This document shows positions 14,519 through 22,856 of a stretch of 25,086 nucleotides of DNA, one piece after another (position 1 is the first letter of the stretch; each line of letters opens with the position of its first letter). The notes under the pieces were generated by a model that saw only the letters and a list, made by a program, of their open reading frames with translations, searched no databases and was not told where the DNA came from. Source of the DNA: a virus; IMG/VR virus record IMGVR_UViG_3300009488_000071, positions 1-25,086 of that record. One strand, 5' to 3'. Both the position numbers and the translations under genes were made by a program.

Positions 14519-16281
14519 TGGCAAGTTCTCTGAAATTCAAAATAGACAACCAATTTGTTAACGCTCCTGTTGGATGGGAAGGGTTGGCCATTAATGCAAC
14601 CTTTGACGGTAACAACCCCCAAGCAATTGAGATAAACACAGACGCTTTTGAGTTTGCCAATGAAGAGGCACAAACTTTAATCAATTGGATTGCGGGAGGG
14701 CAAGACGGTTCAACCACTGGGATATTTGAGGGGCCAAAATTCTCCATAATACAGGAAGACGAGAACAACTCATTAAATGTATTTGATGGGGCTGTTGATC
14801 TTAGAGATGAGTTTAGAATAGAAAGCCCTGTCAGTGCTTTTGCAAAAGTGTTTAAGGGTTCTGGGCTTACGGAACTAGATGAACGCGCTAAGGCAATTAG
14901 TTATCAGTTACTTTATTCAGAAGGATTAATAACGGATTCTGATTTCTTGTCTGTTCCGTATTTAACCGAACCTAACAGAAGTCTGTTAGAAACGGCATTA
15001 TTGAATCTTGCAAACTTCATTATGATTGAAAAGTTAGCCTCTGAGATTCGCGCTTTAAGTACGGACACCACCAACGTAACAGCAAATGCAGCTTCAAGTG
15101 CAACGGCTGCTCCTGCTGCTGCTGCGCAGGGAGTCGCGCTAACCATCATTAGGCTTATTTATTGGGGGCTGCTATTTACCTACATTATTATCATAGCCAA
15201 CAACCTGCGGAAGACCTTGATTAGCCCAGTCAAATATCACAAGGCTATCAAAGTGAAAACTCTTTTAGAAAGAGGGTTTCAAAAACTTGGATACCAATAC
15301 AACACCTCAATACAGGAATTGAACGACTTGGTTTACTTCCCTTCGAAAAACAGTGTTGATTTAAATGGGCTTGTTGATCAAATACTTTCGGATTTCATCA
15401 TTAATCAACCCGGATTAGGAATACCCAGTGCCGGAGACTTTGGGTATACCGTTTCGGAAATGGTGGAGTTGATTAATACCTGCTGTTATGCAAAGGTTGC
15501 TGTAATCGATGGAAGAATAGAACACCACGCGCTCATTAGCAATTTCTGGACGATAAATTCAACGTTCAGTGTTCCAGATGTGCTAAACGAAGAGATCAGA
15601 TACAATGCTGACGAACACAACGCTCGAACATTAATCACCTTCGCTCAAGATGAATCAGACATCTATACTAGGCAGAACTACAAAGGAACTGCCTTTGAGG
15701 TTATAGAATCGGCAATTACGGTAGATAATCCACAGTTTCAAACTTTAAAAGGTTTAGATTCTGTAAGAATACCTGTCGGACTAGCTAATCGAAAGAACGA
15801 ATTAAACAACACAGAGAAGTTTTTAGCTACTCTACTTGGAGCTATAGATGAACTAGTTGAATTTATAGGCTTCAGTTCAGACCAAGCAAGCGAAGTAACC
15901 AGAAGGGTTGGGATGTTATTGTTCGAAAAGGAAATGATATCTACCCCTAGGTTAATGCGCCTAAATAATTCGAACAAACTAGATGCTAACCACAGGGATA
16001 AGTGGAGCGCAAGATACCTATATGAAAACTTCCATGTTGAGAAGAGCTTTGTGGGTAACAACTACGCAGGTCAGTACCGAGTATTCCAAGACATCAAAAT
16101 ACCATTTGGATTTTCAGACCTCCTTAAAGTCTTGAATAACTCATACTTCACCACGAACCAAGGTGCCCAAGGCAAAATATTATCCCTACAGTATCAAATG
16201 GATAAAGACTTTGCTATTGCCACCTATCGGGTGCAAGAAATATTTACCAGAAACCTAAAACAAACACTAATAGAGCCATGA
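14518..16281 (+). CDS. Distal tail/baseplate protein with internal hydrophobic segment
   Basis: A 587-residue protein from the TAATG start (an ATG two codons upstream lies inside the tape-measure gene and is less likely). The N-terminal 100 residues (KFKIDNQFVNAPVGWEGLAI, and later EIPSE-like strands) resemble a tail-tip beta domain. Residues about 185-205 are an Ala/Thr/Pro linker with a GCT trinucleotide run, followed by a strongly hydrophobic segment, IIRLIYWGLLFTYIIIIANN (about 208-228). The C-terminal 350 residues are mixed alpha/beta with WTINSTFSVPDVLNEEIRYNADEHNARTLI. Position after the tape measure suggests a distal tail or hub protein. The hydrophobic segment could insert into a host membrane during DNA entry. 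Confidence 0.6.
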   Translation: MASSLKFKIDNQFVNAPVGWEGLAINATFDGNNPQAIEINTDAFEFANEEAQTLINWIAGGQDGSTTGIFEGPKFSIIQEDENNSLNVFDGAVDLRDEFRIESPVSAFAKVFKGSGLTELDERAKAISYQLLYSEGLITDSDFLSVPYLTEPNRSLLETALLNLANFIMIEKLASEIRALSTDTTNVTANAASSATAAPAAAAQGVALTIIRLIYWGLLFTYIIIIANNLRKTLISPVKYHKAIKVKTLLERGFQKLGYQYNTSIQELNDLVYFPSKNSVDLNGLVDQILSDFIINQPGLGIPSAGDFGYTVSEMVELINTCCYAKVAVIDGRIEHHALISNFWTINSTFSVPDVLNEEIRYNADEHNARTLITFAQDESDIYTRQNYKGTAFEVIESAITVDNPQFQTLKGLDSVRIPVGLANRKNELNNTEKFLATLLGAIDELVEFIGFSSDQASEVTRRVGMLLFEKEMISTPRLMRLNNSNKLDANHRDKWSARYLYENFHVEKSFVGNNYAGQYRVFQDIKIPFGFSDLLKVLNNSYFTTNQGAQGKILSLQYQMDKDFAIATYRVQEIFTRNLKQTLIEP

Positions 16282-16529
16282 TGAATTTCGATGACGCAGC
16301 AAAAAACTTAAGACCTTTCATGAACTCCATTAAAAATGGTTTGCAGAAAGAGCTAGAAAACTCTAATAATCAGATTAGTAACAGTTCTTTATCCGAGGAG
16401 CAAAAAGCAGCTTTCCATTCACTTAAGGATCAGGCAATGAAAGCAGTTGGTGACCCGGAAAAACTGGGGTGTTTGTTAGTGGAGGTTCAAAACATGATTT
16501 CAAAAGTAACACCTAGCAATCCAGAGTAA
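16278..16529 (+). CDS. Small helical protein, 83 aa
   Basis: An 83-residue protein (or 82 from the second of two adjacent ATGs) with an ATGA overlap to the upstream stop. It is hydrophilic and helical: FDDAAKNLRPFMNSIKNGLQKELE, a Ser/Asn hinge, then EEQKAAFHSLKDQAMKAVGDPEKL. No domain was recognised. Placed between two large tail genes and probably co-translated with them, it may be an assembly factor or small structural part. Confidence 0.55.
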   Translation: MMNFDDAAKNLRPFMNSIKNGLQKELENSNNQISNSSLSEEQKAAFHSLKDQAMKAVGDPEKLGCLLVEVQNMISKVTPSNPE

Positions 16530-16531
16530 TT

Positions 16532-19500
16532 ATGGCTTCAATAGTAACCAAAAGAGAATTCAGGTCACAGATTGTAAACGGTGAGAACTGGACAGATAAC
16601 CCACTAGATTTCACATTTAACCTTGTTGGAACAATTGGAGCAAGGATACAGGCTACCCATGAAGTAGATATTTCTTGGGAGTCTACCGCAAATGCCTTTA
16701 ATGCTTTTGATATTGATGGTACTGTAGTAACACAGAGTACAGGGAGTTTTGTTAATGACGGTTTTTACATTGGTGATGTGGTAGACTTTATCCAGTTTCC
16801 CGCTGTTGGTGCGCCGGTTACCATTTTTTCTGGATACACAATAACCAATGTTACTGACCTTGAAATGAGATTCGATGGTGATCCACCATTAGCCCCGCAG
16901 AATTACACAGGGGCGGCTATGTATGGTAAGACTCCACAGACTGGGTTTCAGTGGAACTTCGGATTAATTCCAAATGATGCCACAGCCTCCTATAATTCTC
17001 TACTTGATGGGGCATTACAACAATGGTACGCTGACGGGGTAGGAACCGGCCCGTTTGGAGGAAGAGATACAACGCCTGTAGCGATGCAATGGAATGGATT
17101 AGAAGAGTCTAATTTAACCGGATCGTGCAAGGTAAACTTTGTGGGTGAGTTTGGGGACTTTCTTGAGATTCAAAGATTTAGAGTTGTTCATGATTTTATT
17201 ATACCATTTTACCAAGATGGTGACGTTATTGATCCCAACCAATTAACGCCTCCCGCTTTGTTTGCTGGTGCTAGTACGCTGAAATACACGTTGAAAGCTG
17301 ATTCAATGAGAGCCCTAAGCAATCCCAATACGATTAAGAGTGCCGTTGACTCGGAAAACCTCGGATCGGTAGGATGGTTTAATGAGAGGTACAACGGCCA
17401 AAACAATAACTACTTTAGAACAACACTCACCTACACCGATACAGTAACTGCGCAAGCAATTTCCGGGATAAATGCCAAGAGCACAACAGCCGTTTCTTTT
17501 AGAATTGTTAATGGTGATTCTCCGTTCTCGGCCACTACAAAAGCCGTTCTATGTGTTGGTAAGCTCCCTGATCCTGACGAGTACCAGAACCTAACAACAA
17601 CTTTTGAAGAGAATTTTGTTTTTGACAGCAAACTGGTTAGCCAAGGACAGCCACCGGTTAGCTCAACAATAATTAACAATTTAGAGCTACTACAAATCAG
17701 CCCTTTGGAGATTCAAGTGGACTGTGAGATAACTTATTCGGCAGCCCAACAAGCACTACTTGGAGATGACAAAGAATTTGCACTTTGGCTGATAATTCAA
17801 AACGATGCGCTGGATAACGAGTCAGCAGATAGAGTGCCCTTATTAATAGATTCGGACAACTTTCTGTTTGACAACGACATTCCTGATCTTTTCTTTCCTA
17901 ACGAACCAGACTTCAAAATTATTCCTCATGACCAAACAGAGGCCAATCCTGGATACACTGATTACAAGGGGTGGGTTGAAGACGGTTTGTTGTTAAAGTG
18001 CCCATTCTTCCTTAATACTGATCTCACTGCGATACTCGAGGAGCTTAATGTTACTGTATCTGCCTTCAATTCTTCTACTCAGGAATCGTTCGACATTCAA
18101 ACCATCCCTATCAATCTATCGAGTGGGGTTACTGTTTCCGGTGTTCAACAGTTTGCAATCGATGAAACGAGAGGATATAAACTTGCAGATGGAGATATTT
18201 TTAACAAACTATTTCTTGAAAACACGGGGGCAACTACATACAATAATGGAATGACCGTTTTCAATGTTGAGGGGTATGATCTTACTGTAGGAATTAAACT
18301 TAACTTCGAAGACCACATTCCACTACCTGAAGCAGATACAATATTTTTCGACTCAAACGAACCTCTTGATAATCTCAACAAGAAAACTAGTAATTACTCC
18401 GGTTTAAACGGTTACCAAATACAGTTTCACGTAAATGCAGTTGTTTCAGATGGAAGTGTATTGACGAATTACAGAATTCAGTCAGGCAATTGCGACATTA
18501 GGGATTATGATCAACCGGTAGGGGATTGGACTTGTGAAATTGAAACCTTTGATCAGTCAAGTAACAATTTAGATGGAGGGTTGAGCGACACCGAAAACAC
18601 CCTTGTAAAAGCAACCTACACTTTAGCAAGTGGTTCTTTACCTCCAAACTTATGGGGAATAATAAGAGCTTACCCAACCTCTGGAACAATTGCAGACATC
18701 ACCGAATTATCATCACTTAACGCGCCACCACCAAATAACTTGTTGGTCCCGGTTCCAGGTGAAAGTTTGGCTAAAGTCAGCACATCAGGAAATCAGGTTT
18801 TCGTAGAAGCTGAAACAGATGTCAATCAACTAGACCCAGACACTCAGTATTGTGAGTCAACCCGTTTAGGAGCTTCTCTAACCGCTGTCAATTTCACCAT
18901 TACTGGAACGCCATCATTTACCGGTGGTTCCGGTGGAACTTGGGAAACAACTCTTGAGATCAAAGAAGATGGATTACCTGTATCTCCTGGAATTACATTT
19001 ACAATTGCAGTGTCTGACTCCGGTGGCCCTGCCGGATTGATTACCTACCTGACTGGTGATGAAATTGGGGTTGATGCTCCACAGCAGGCTTTAGGCATTG
19101 GCCCGGATTTAATACCCCACATGACGGGAACATTGATCGATGGTGGAAATTTAACCCTAAACAAAAAAGACTACGCTATTGATACATGTAGAATTGACGA
19201 TGCTTTAAATGATACCGCTGAACCTTTGACATTCAACCTAAGTGTGACGGATGGGTTCAACATGTCCAATCTGTATTCTCCTGTTTTTGCTGTAGTTCAA
19301 GAGCAATCAGAATTTAATAGTCCATTCAGCATTCATTATTTAGAGGACGAAATTTTCGTTTTTGTAGATAGGGATAACAACAAGATTCGTCTTATAGACC
19401 ACGTAACAGGTAAGACAAAAACAATTGATTCTCAAGCCTCTCCTTATGACGTGGCAATTGATACTTCGGATATTTCGAATGGGTTGCCGGTTATATACAT

Positions 19501-20389
19501 GCAACCATGGTCGAGTACAGCGGCCGCATTGTCTTTGTATGAGTACCGGTATGACGGCAAGGATTTTATTAAAACAAACATTCACAATTACACCATTCCT
19601 GCTGGAAGACAAATACTCGTTGATCCGGTAAACAAGAAAAATGGAAAGAGTTTTATTTGGGTAGGAACATGGAGAGGAACCGGAATAGGAAGAGATGACG
19701 AAAGACTGATTCTTTTGTCATGGAATGGGGCGAGTTATGACGAAACAGACTTCAAACCATTAGTAACAAACATTGTTAATGCGGAAGGATTGGGTGGTAA
19801 CTCAAATATGGAAATCCGTGACATGAAGTTTGTTAATGGTGATATATATCTGGCGTGGCAATTTGGAAACCTTATAGACAATGGCATTATAAGACTTCAA
19901 TTTACTGGCGCAGACTATGAAGACCCAAACGATTGGACGCACACAGTAATGAGTGGTCTTGCTCCGGGCAATGCAGATGGGAATGGAGCCGCTATTATGA
20001 CATGGGTAATATTTGGACTTGACATTGTCGGGTTCGATGGGTTTTTAGGGAAATCTACCGGAGTAGAGCCAATGTTAGGAATTGTTGATGGTTTAGGACA
20101 AGGCTCATTCAACATTGCTAACTACAGGCAATTCACCTATAATGCTGGCCTAGATAATTTCGACTCTGTTAAACTGATAGCGGGCACCACTATTGGGGAT
20201 CAAGACGGCATAGGTCCAGCAGCAGAGTGGAGGGCAGTTAGGCACATTGCGTCCAGACCAGGACTAACAACAGCAGTTATTGTTGATTCAAACAATGATT
20301 GTGTTTACAAATTAGATTTATCAACCAATTCCAGTACCAAAATAGCTGGATTTAATGCGGGAGGCGATCAGGATGCGATCGGGTATTAA
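16532..20389 (+). CDS. Tail-tip protein with C-terminal NHL-like beta-propeller
   Basis: A 1285-residue protein, beta-rich throughout. Residues about 1-930 look like a chain of beta-sandwich domains rich in Asn, Thr, Asp and Gly, without collagen or coiled-coil repeats. From about 930 the sequence changes to propeller-type repeats: EIFVFVDRDNNKIRLIDHVTG (about 940-960), LIAGTTIGDQDGIGPAAEW (about 1214-1232) and VIVDSNNDCVYKLDLSTNSS (about 1248-1267). These fit the NHL pattern 'v.D..N..I.kid..tg....lAG....G..dG.g..a.f'. The chain ends right after a second AG..GGDQDAIG, as if the last strand closes the ring. It probably projects from the tail and binds a cell-surface glycan or protein. It is the largest gene here and is coupled to the next by TAATG. 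Confidence 0.65.
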   Translation: MASIVTKREFRSQIVNGENWTDNPLDFTFNLVGTIGARIQATHEVDISWESTANAFNAFDIDGTVVTQSTGSFVNDGFYIGDVVDFIQFPAVGAPVTIFSGYTITNVTDLEMRFDGDPPLAPQNYTGAAMYGKTPQTGFQWNFGLIPNDATASYNSLLDGALQQWYADGVGTGPFGGRDTTPVAMQWNGLEESNLTGSCKVNFVGEFGDFLEIQRFRVVHDFIIPFYQDGDVIDPNQLTPPALFAGASTLKYTLKADSMRALSNPNTIKSAVDSENLGSVGWFNERYNGQNNNYFRTTLTYTDTVTAQAISGINAKSTTAVSFRIVNGDSPFSATTKAVLCVGKLPDPDEYQNLTTTFEENFVFDSKLVSQGQPPVSSTIINNLELLQISPLEIQVDCEITYSAAQQALLGDDKEFALWLIIQNDALDNESADRVPLLIDSDNFLFDNDIPDLFFPNEPDFKIIPHDQTEANPGYTDYKGWVEDGLLLKCPFFLNTDLTAILEELNVTVSAFNSSTQESFDIQTIPINLSSGVTVSGVQQFAIDETRGYKLADGDIFNKLFLENTGATTYNNGMTVFNVEGYDLTVGIKLNFEDHIPLPEADTIFFDSNEPLDNLNKKTSNYSGLNGYQIQFHVNAVVSDGSVLTNYRIQSGNCDIRDYDQPVGDWTCEIETFDQSSNNLDGGLSDTENTLVKATYTLASGSLPPNLWGIIRAYPTSGTIADITELSSLNAPPPNNLLVPVPGESLAKVSTSGNQVFVEAETDVNQLDPDTQYCESTRLGASLTAVNFTITGTPSFTGGSGGTWETTLEIKEDGLPVSPGITFTIAVSDSGGPAGLITYLTGDEIGVDAPQQALGIGPDLIPHMTGTLIDGGNLTLNKKDYAIDTCRIDDALNDTAEPLTFNLSVTDGFNMSNLYSPVFAVVQEQSEFNSPFSIHYLEDEIFVFVDRDNNKIRLIDHVTGKTKTIDSQASPYDVAIDTSDISNGLPVIYMQPWSSTAAALSLYEYRYDGKDFIKTNIHNYTIPAGRQILVDPVNKKNGKSFIWVGTWRGTGIGRDDERLILLSWNGASYDETDFKPLVTNIVNAEGLGGNSNMEIRDMKFVNGDIYLAWQFGNLIDNGIIRLQFTGADYEDPNDWTHTVMSGLAPGNADGNGAAIMTWVIFGLDIVGFDGFLGKSTGVEPMLGIVDGLGQGSFNIANYRQFTYNAGLDNFDSVKLIAGTTIGDQDGIGPAAEWRAVRHIASRPGLTTAVIVDSNNDCVYKLDLSTNSSTKIAGFNAGGDQDAIGY

Positions 20390-20715
20390 TGAAAATTAAA
20401 GATAAGAAAGCACTCGAAAGTGGAGATCAGTTCACACACCTAGATGAAGGAGTGCAAGTTTTTTGCGAAACACAGAAGGGATATTTAAAGACCTTGGCCA
20501 ACATGAAATTACACGGTTCTAACTATACAAACTATAGCGGTGAAGACACTTATTCAAGTTGTGATTCATTTGATATTCTTTCGTTATTAAACGAAGATGG
20601 AGTAGAGGGTGAGAATGGGAAAGTTTATGAAGACCTCGGATTAATTGTCACAGAGGAATCTACCGTGGAGGACGTTTTAAATCAGCTCGAACCAAATAAA
20701 GTTCTGGTAAAATAA
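20389..20715 (+). CDS. Hypothetical acidic protein, 108 aa
   Basis: A 108-residue protein joined to the tail-tip gene by a TAATG junction. It is acidic and contains KALESGDQFTHLDEGVQVFCETQKGYLKTL and a Ser/Tyr/Asp-rich middle (NYTNYSGEDTYSSCDSFDIL), then a helical end. I do not recognise its family. Being last in the transcription unit that carries the putative receptor-binding protein, it could be a chaperone or cap for it; this is inference from adjacency only. An 8-base inverted repeat starts within its stop codon. Confidence 0.5.
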   Translation: MKIKDKKALESGDQFTHLDEGVQVFCETQKGYLKTLANMKLHGSNYTNYSGEDTYSSCDSFDILSLLNEDGVEGENGKVYEDLGLIVTEESTVEDVLNQLEPNKVLVK

Positions 20716-20734
20716 CATTATACAGAATAATGTT
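20714..20734. promoter_or_regulatory. Perfect 8-5-8 inverted repeat upstream of promoter
   Basis: AACATTAT (20714-20721), spacer ACAGA, and ATAATGTT (20727-20734) form a perfect inverted repeat starting inside the stop codon of the upstream gene and ending 12 bases before the -7 box at 20746. As a hairpin it is AT-rich and lacks a T tract, so it is a poor terminator. As a dyad next to a promoter it looks like an operator. The half-site AAYATTA also occurs in the inverted repeat at 3890-3908. Confidence 0.45.
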
Positions 20735-20745
20735 TGGCAAATTCG

Positions 20746-20753
20746 TATATTTG
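20746..20753 (+). promoter_or_regulatory. -7 box of internal promoter
   Basis: TATATTTG is a perfect match to the Bacteroidota -7 consensus TAnnTTTG in the 57-base gap before the gene at 20773. Transcription would start near 20760. TTTG at 20733-20736 is only 9 bases upstream, so a standard -33 is missing. It probably drives the tail-end and lysis genes separately from the structural operon. Confidence 0.55.
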
Positions 20754-20772
20754 TAGTATAATCTTCTGAGGG

Positions 20773-21675
20773 ATGATCAGTTACCAAATATCCAACACCC
20801 GTCCAATGCCTTTGGCAATAATGTCATGCAGGGTGTGTTCGGACGTTTTGCGATTTCCAAAAGAAGTTTTGCAGATCACTTCAACAAGTTGTGGGGAGTG
20901 TTGTTATGACGAAAAGGTTTTAGCTCTTCCGGGGGGTGAGGCATACCAAAATGATTTTTCCAGCTTCATTGCTCGTAAGTTGATTGGTGTTGACACTATT
21001 CAGTTTAGGTTGTTGAAGGATGGCTTCGAAGTAGCTGTTCTCAATGATGACACTTACGGGGAGTATTTTGCTTCTTTTACAGAACAACCCTTGTACTCCG
21101 GTTTTGTTGTGAGTTGGGAAAAGGTACTAAACCTGTTGGGTCCGGGATGCTATAGCGTCCAGACAGTGACAAATATTCTCACTGTAGAAAAAACTGAAAC
21201 TTCACACAATTACAGATTATACCCATTTTCTGATGCCATTGCTGACGGAACTGTTAGAATTGAGACTTACATGAATGGGTGCGTTGAATCTTCTGATTTC
21301 GATTTTACTGGTTTGAATTGGTATCAATCGAGTCGCATCGAAGGATTCTTCGGGTTGGTTGAACCGGAATTTGAAACGGATAATTACCAAGACAGCACAA
21401 GACGAAAGAGACAAATTCAGGATTCTATTAACAGAACCTACACGCTTGAAACTAACGACTTACCAAGCATCATTTCAAACCGATTGGTTTACGAGTCTTT
21501 GCTTTCAAACGAAATACTAGTAACCGATTACAACCAATTAAACTTTGAGAGGTACGTACAGGTGCCGGTTTATCCATCAGAGATAAGCAAATCAAACAAG
21601 GTTGAACAGAAAGAGTTATTGGAAATCAAGTTCACTGATAAGGTGCCTAACATTCTCAAAAGAAATTTTAAATGA
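20773..21675 (+). CDS. Conserved Bacteroidota-phage tail protein, 300 aa
   Basis: A 300-residue protein. Its C-terminal half has a pattern I recall from many Bacteroidota phage tail proteins: YRLYPFSDAIADGTVRIETY (about residues 147-166), FDFTGLNWYQSSRIEGFFG, the basic RRKRQIQDSINRTYTLET, then a run ending KFTDKVPNILKRNF. The N-terminal quarter has Cys pairs (SCRVCSDV, and TSCGECCYDE near 40), which might bind metal. Its biochemical role is unknown; it lies between tail-tip and lysis genes and is probably a minor tail component. It is first in its own short transcription unit behind the -7 box at 20746, and overlaps the next gene by 4 bases. Confidence 0.65.
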   Translation: MISYQISNTRPMPLAIMSCRVCSDVLRFPKEVLQITSTSCGECCYDEKVLALPGGEAYQNDFSSFIARKLIGVDTIQFRLLKDGFEVAVLNDDTYGEYFASFTEQPLYSGFVVSWEKVLNLLGPGCYSVQTVTNILTVEKTETSHNYRLYPFSDAIADGTVRIETYMNGCVESSDFDFTGLNWYQSSRIEGFFGLVEPEFETDNYQDSTRRKRQIQDSINRTYTLETNDLPSIISNRLVYESLLSNEILVTDYNQLNFERYVQVPVYPSEISKSNKVEQKELLEIKFTDKVPNILKRNFK

Positions 21676-21881
21676 AACTACACGACTATTTAATAGGAGC
21701 GGTTAATGTCGGAGCATGGGGTATAACTCTATCCGACTTTGAGTTACCACTAAGGCTAATATCGCTAACCGTTGCTGCGATATACACAGCATACAAAGGT
21801 ATTGCAATGTATCAAGACCGGAGGGAAAGGAAAGAGAGTAGAGACAATGATAATAAATCTAATACTATACATATTAGCTAG
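21672..21881 (+). CDS. Small membrane protein, holin candidate
   Basis: A 69-residue protein starting in an ATGA overlap. Residues about 6-21 (YLIGAVNVGAWGITLS) are moderately hydrophobic and about 26-45 (LPLRLISLTVAAIYTAYKGI) form a clear membrane segment. A strongly basic and polar cytoplasmic-type tail follows (YQDRRERKESRDNDNK). Small size, one or two membrane helices, a charged tail and location upstream of an amidase fit a phage holin or small pore protein. Its last 35 bases overlap the next gene in another frame. Confidence 0.6.
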   Translation: MKLHDYLIGAVNVGAWGITLSDFELPLRLISLTVAAIYTAYKGIAMYQDRRERKESRDNDNKSNTIHIS

Positions 21882-22281
21882 TGTGTTGGCACCATTCGTC
21901 AATCTATTAGGATTGATTGTTGGTACTATTATTATAGCTAGTTCAAAGAAATTCAAAGGACGAAGGAAAGATGAGTTTTCGAAGTACTATCACGGGCAGG
22001 CATTATCCAAAGATCAGCACGCTAATGTTGCGAACAAGTATTTTTTCGGTCTAATTTTAACCAAAACGAGGCACGCTACCAACGAAGAGGTTGTTGGAGA
22101 AGACCAAGTAATCATTGATCCAACTCCATTTGGAGACCCGGATCAAACCATAAGCTATGTATTAGGTAAGAATAAGCAACTAGGAACACTAAATCTTCAT
22201 GGAAAGTTCTGGTGCTTTTTATTGAACCTAATCGACAAGGGGCATGTGGAGAAAGCAGTAATTAATGAGGAGGAAAGATGA
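21847..22281 (+). CDS. Membrane-anchored protein of the lysis region, 144 aa
   Basis: The preferred start is MIINLILYILASVLAPFVNLLG, since it places a signal-anchor helix or pair of helices (about 1-31) at the N-terminus; an upstream ATG at 21772 would prepend 25 residues encoded over the holin-like gene and is rejected. A soluble part follows, with YYHGQALSKDQHANVANKYFFG, TPFGDPDQTISYVLGKN and GKFWCFLLNLIDKGHVEKAV, a pattern I recall from uncharacterised membrane proteins next to lysis genes in Bacteroidota phages. A helper of lysis or a spanin-like role is conceivable. The stop overlaps the amidase start (ATGA). Confidence 0.65.
   Translation: MIINLILYILASVLAPFVNLLGLIVGTIIIASSKKFKGRRKDEFSKYYHGQALSKDQHANVANKYFFGLILTKTRHATNEEVVGEDQVIIDPTPFGDPDQTISYVLGKNKQLGTLNLHGKFWCFLLNLIDKGHVEKAVINEEER
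22268..22273 (+). promoter_or_regulatory. Strong Shine-Dalgarno-like site before the amidase gene
   Basis: AGGAGG lies 4 bases before the ATG at 22278 and 7 bases before the adjacent ATG at 22281, the latter being the better spacing. Such a site is unusual in Bacteroidota-type leaders and in this window. It sits within Glu-Glu codons of the upstream gene, so it may be coincidental. Confidence 0.4.
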
Positions 22282-22856
22282 TGGGAGATATAGAAAAAAT
22301 GGCTGTAGAAGCTGCGGAGGAAGCGATTTCTGTCAAGAAGGTTGCTGTAGTGGTCGGACACACTAGGAATAATCCAGGAGCAAGCTCTGAAGTCGTTGGT
22401 TCAGAGTTCTTCTATAACTCAAAAGTTGGCGAATACCTAGAAGATATTGTTGATGTGTACCACTATGATACATATAAGGGTGGTTATACCAACATGGTGA
22501 AAAGAAACGCCAAAAAACTAAACAAACATGATTACTCGCTAGTGTTAGAATTGCATTTTAATTCGGCCGGAGAAGATGCAGAAGGGTGCGAAGCTCTCTA
22601 TTATCGTGCAAATAAAAAAGGTAAGGAATTAGCCGAACTATATTGTGAAATAATGTGCAACACTTTTGGATCGAAAAACAGAGGTGCCAAGGCAAGAACA
22701 TTGGAGGATCGGGGAGGGGCTGCGTTGTACTACCCAAAATCCACGACACTTATTCTGGAGCCATTCTTTGGATCAAACAAGGAGGATTCAAACCGATATA
22801 AAGACGCTGAGAAGTATGCCATTGCTTTGAGATGGTTCATTAAACAAGCTGTATAA
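22278..22856 (+). CDS. N-acetylmuramoyl-L-alanine amidase (Amidase_3), endolysin
   Basis: A 192-residue zinc amidase that cuts the bond between muramic acid and the peptide stem. Motifs in order: GHTRNNPGA with His28, SEFFYN with Glu43, and ELHFNSAG with His93, as the zinc ligands; TLILEPFFGS with Glu161 is the catalytic acid. All key residues are present and the length is that of a single catalytic domain, with no cell-wall-binding domain and no signal peptide. It therefore needs holin-type help to reach the periplasm. The two preceding membrane proteins and the following one are candidates. It starts at either of two adjacent ATGs and ends in a TAATG junction. Confidence 0.88.
   Translation: MMGDIEKMAVEAAEEAISVKKVAVVVGHTRNNPGASSEVVGSEFFYNSKVGEYLEDIVDVYHYDTYKGGYTNMVKRNAKKLNKHDYSLVLELHFNSAGEDAEGCEALYYRANKKGKELAELYCEIMCNTFGSKNRGAKARTLEDRGGAALYYPKSTTLILEPFFGSNKEDSNRYKDAEKYAIALRWFIKQAV

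Noticed and set aside
14188-14768. Minus-strand ORFs across the tape measure and distal tail junction
   Set aside because: They are antisense to two supported genes and show no domain or promoter.
15105-15126. GCT repeat as a phase-variable tract
   Set aside because: It is a trinucleotide run, so slippage would not shift the frame; it simply encodes an Ala linker.
20714-20734. Inverted repeat as an intrinsic terminator
   Set aside because: The stem is almost pure A/T and is followed by TGG rather than a T tract; an operator role fits better.
21772-21846. Longer N-terminus for the 144-residue membrane protein
   Set aside because: The added residues come from the frame overlapping the holin-like gene and would bury the signal-anchor helix.
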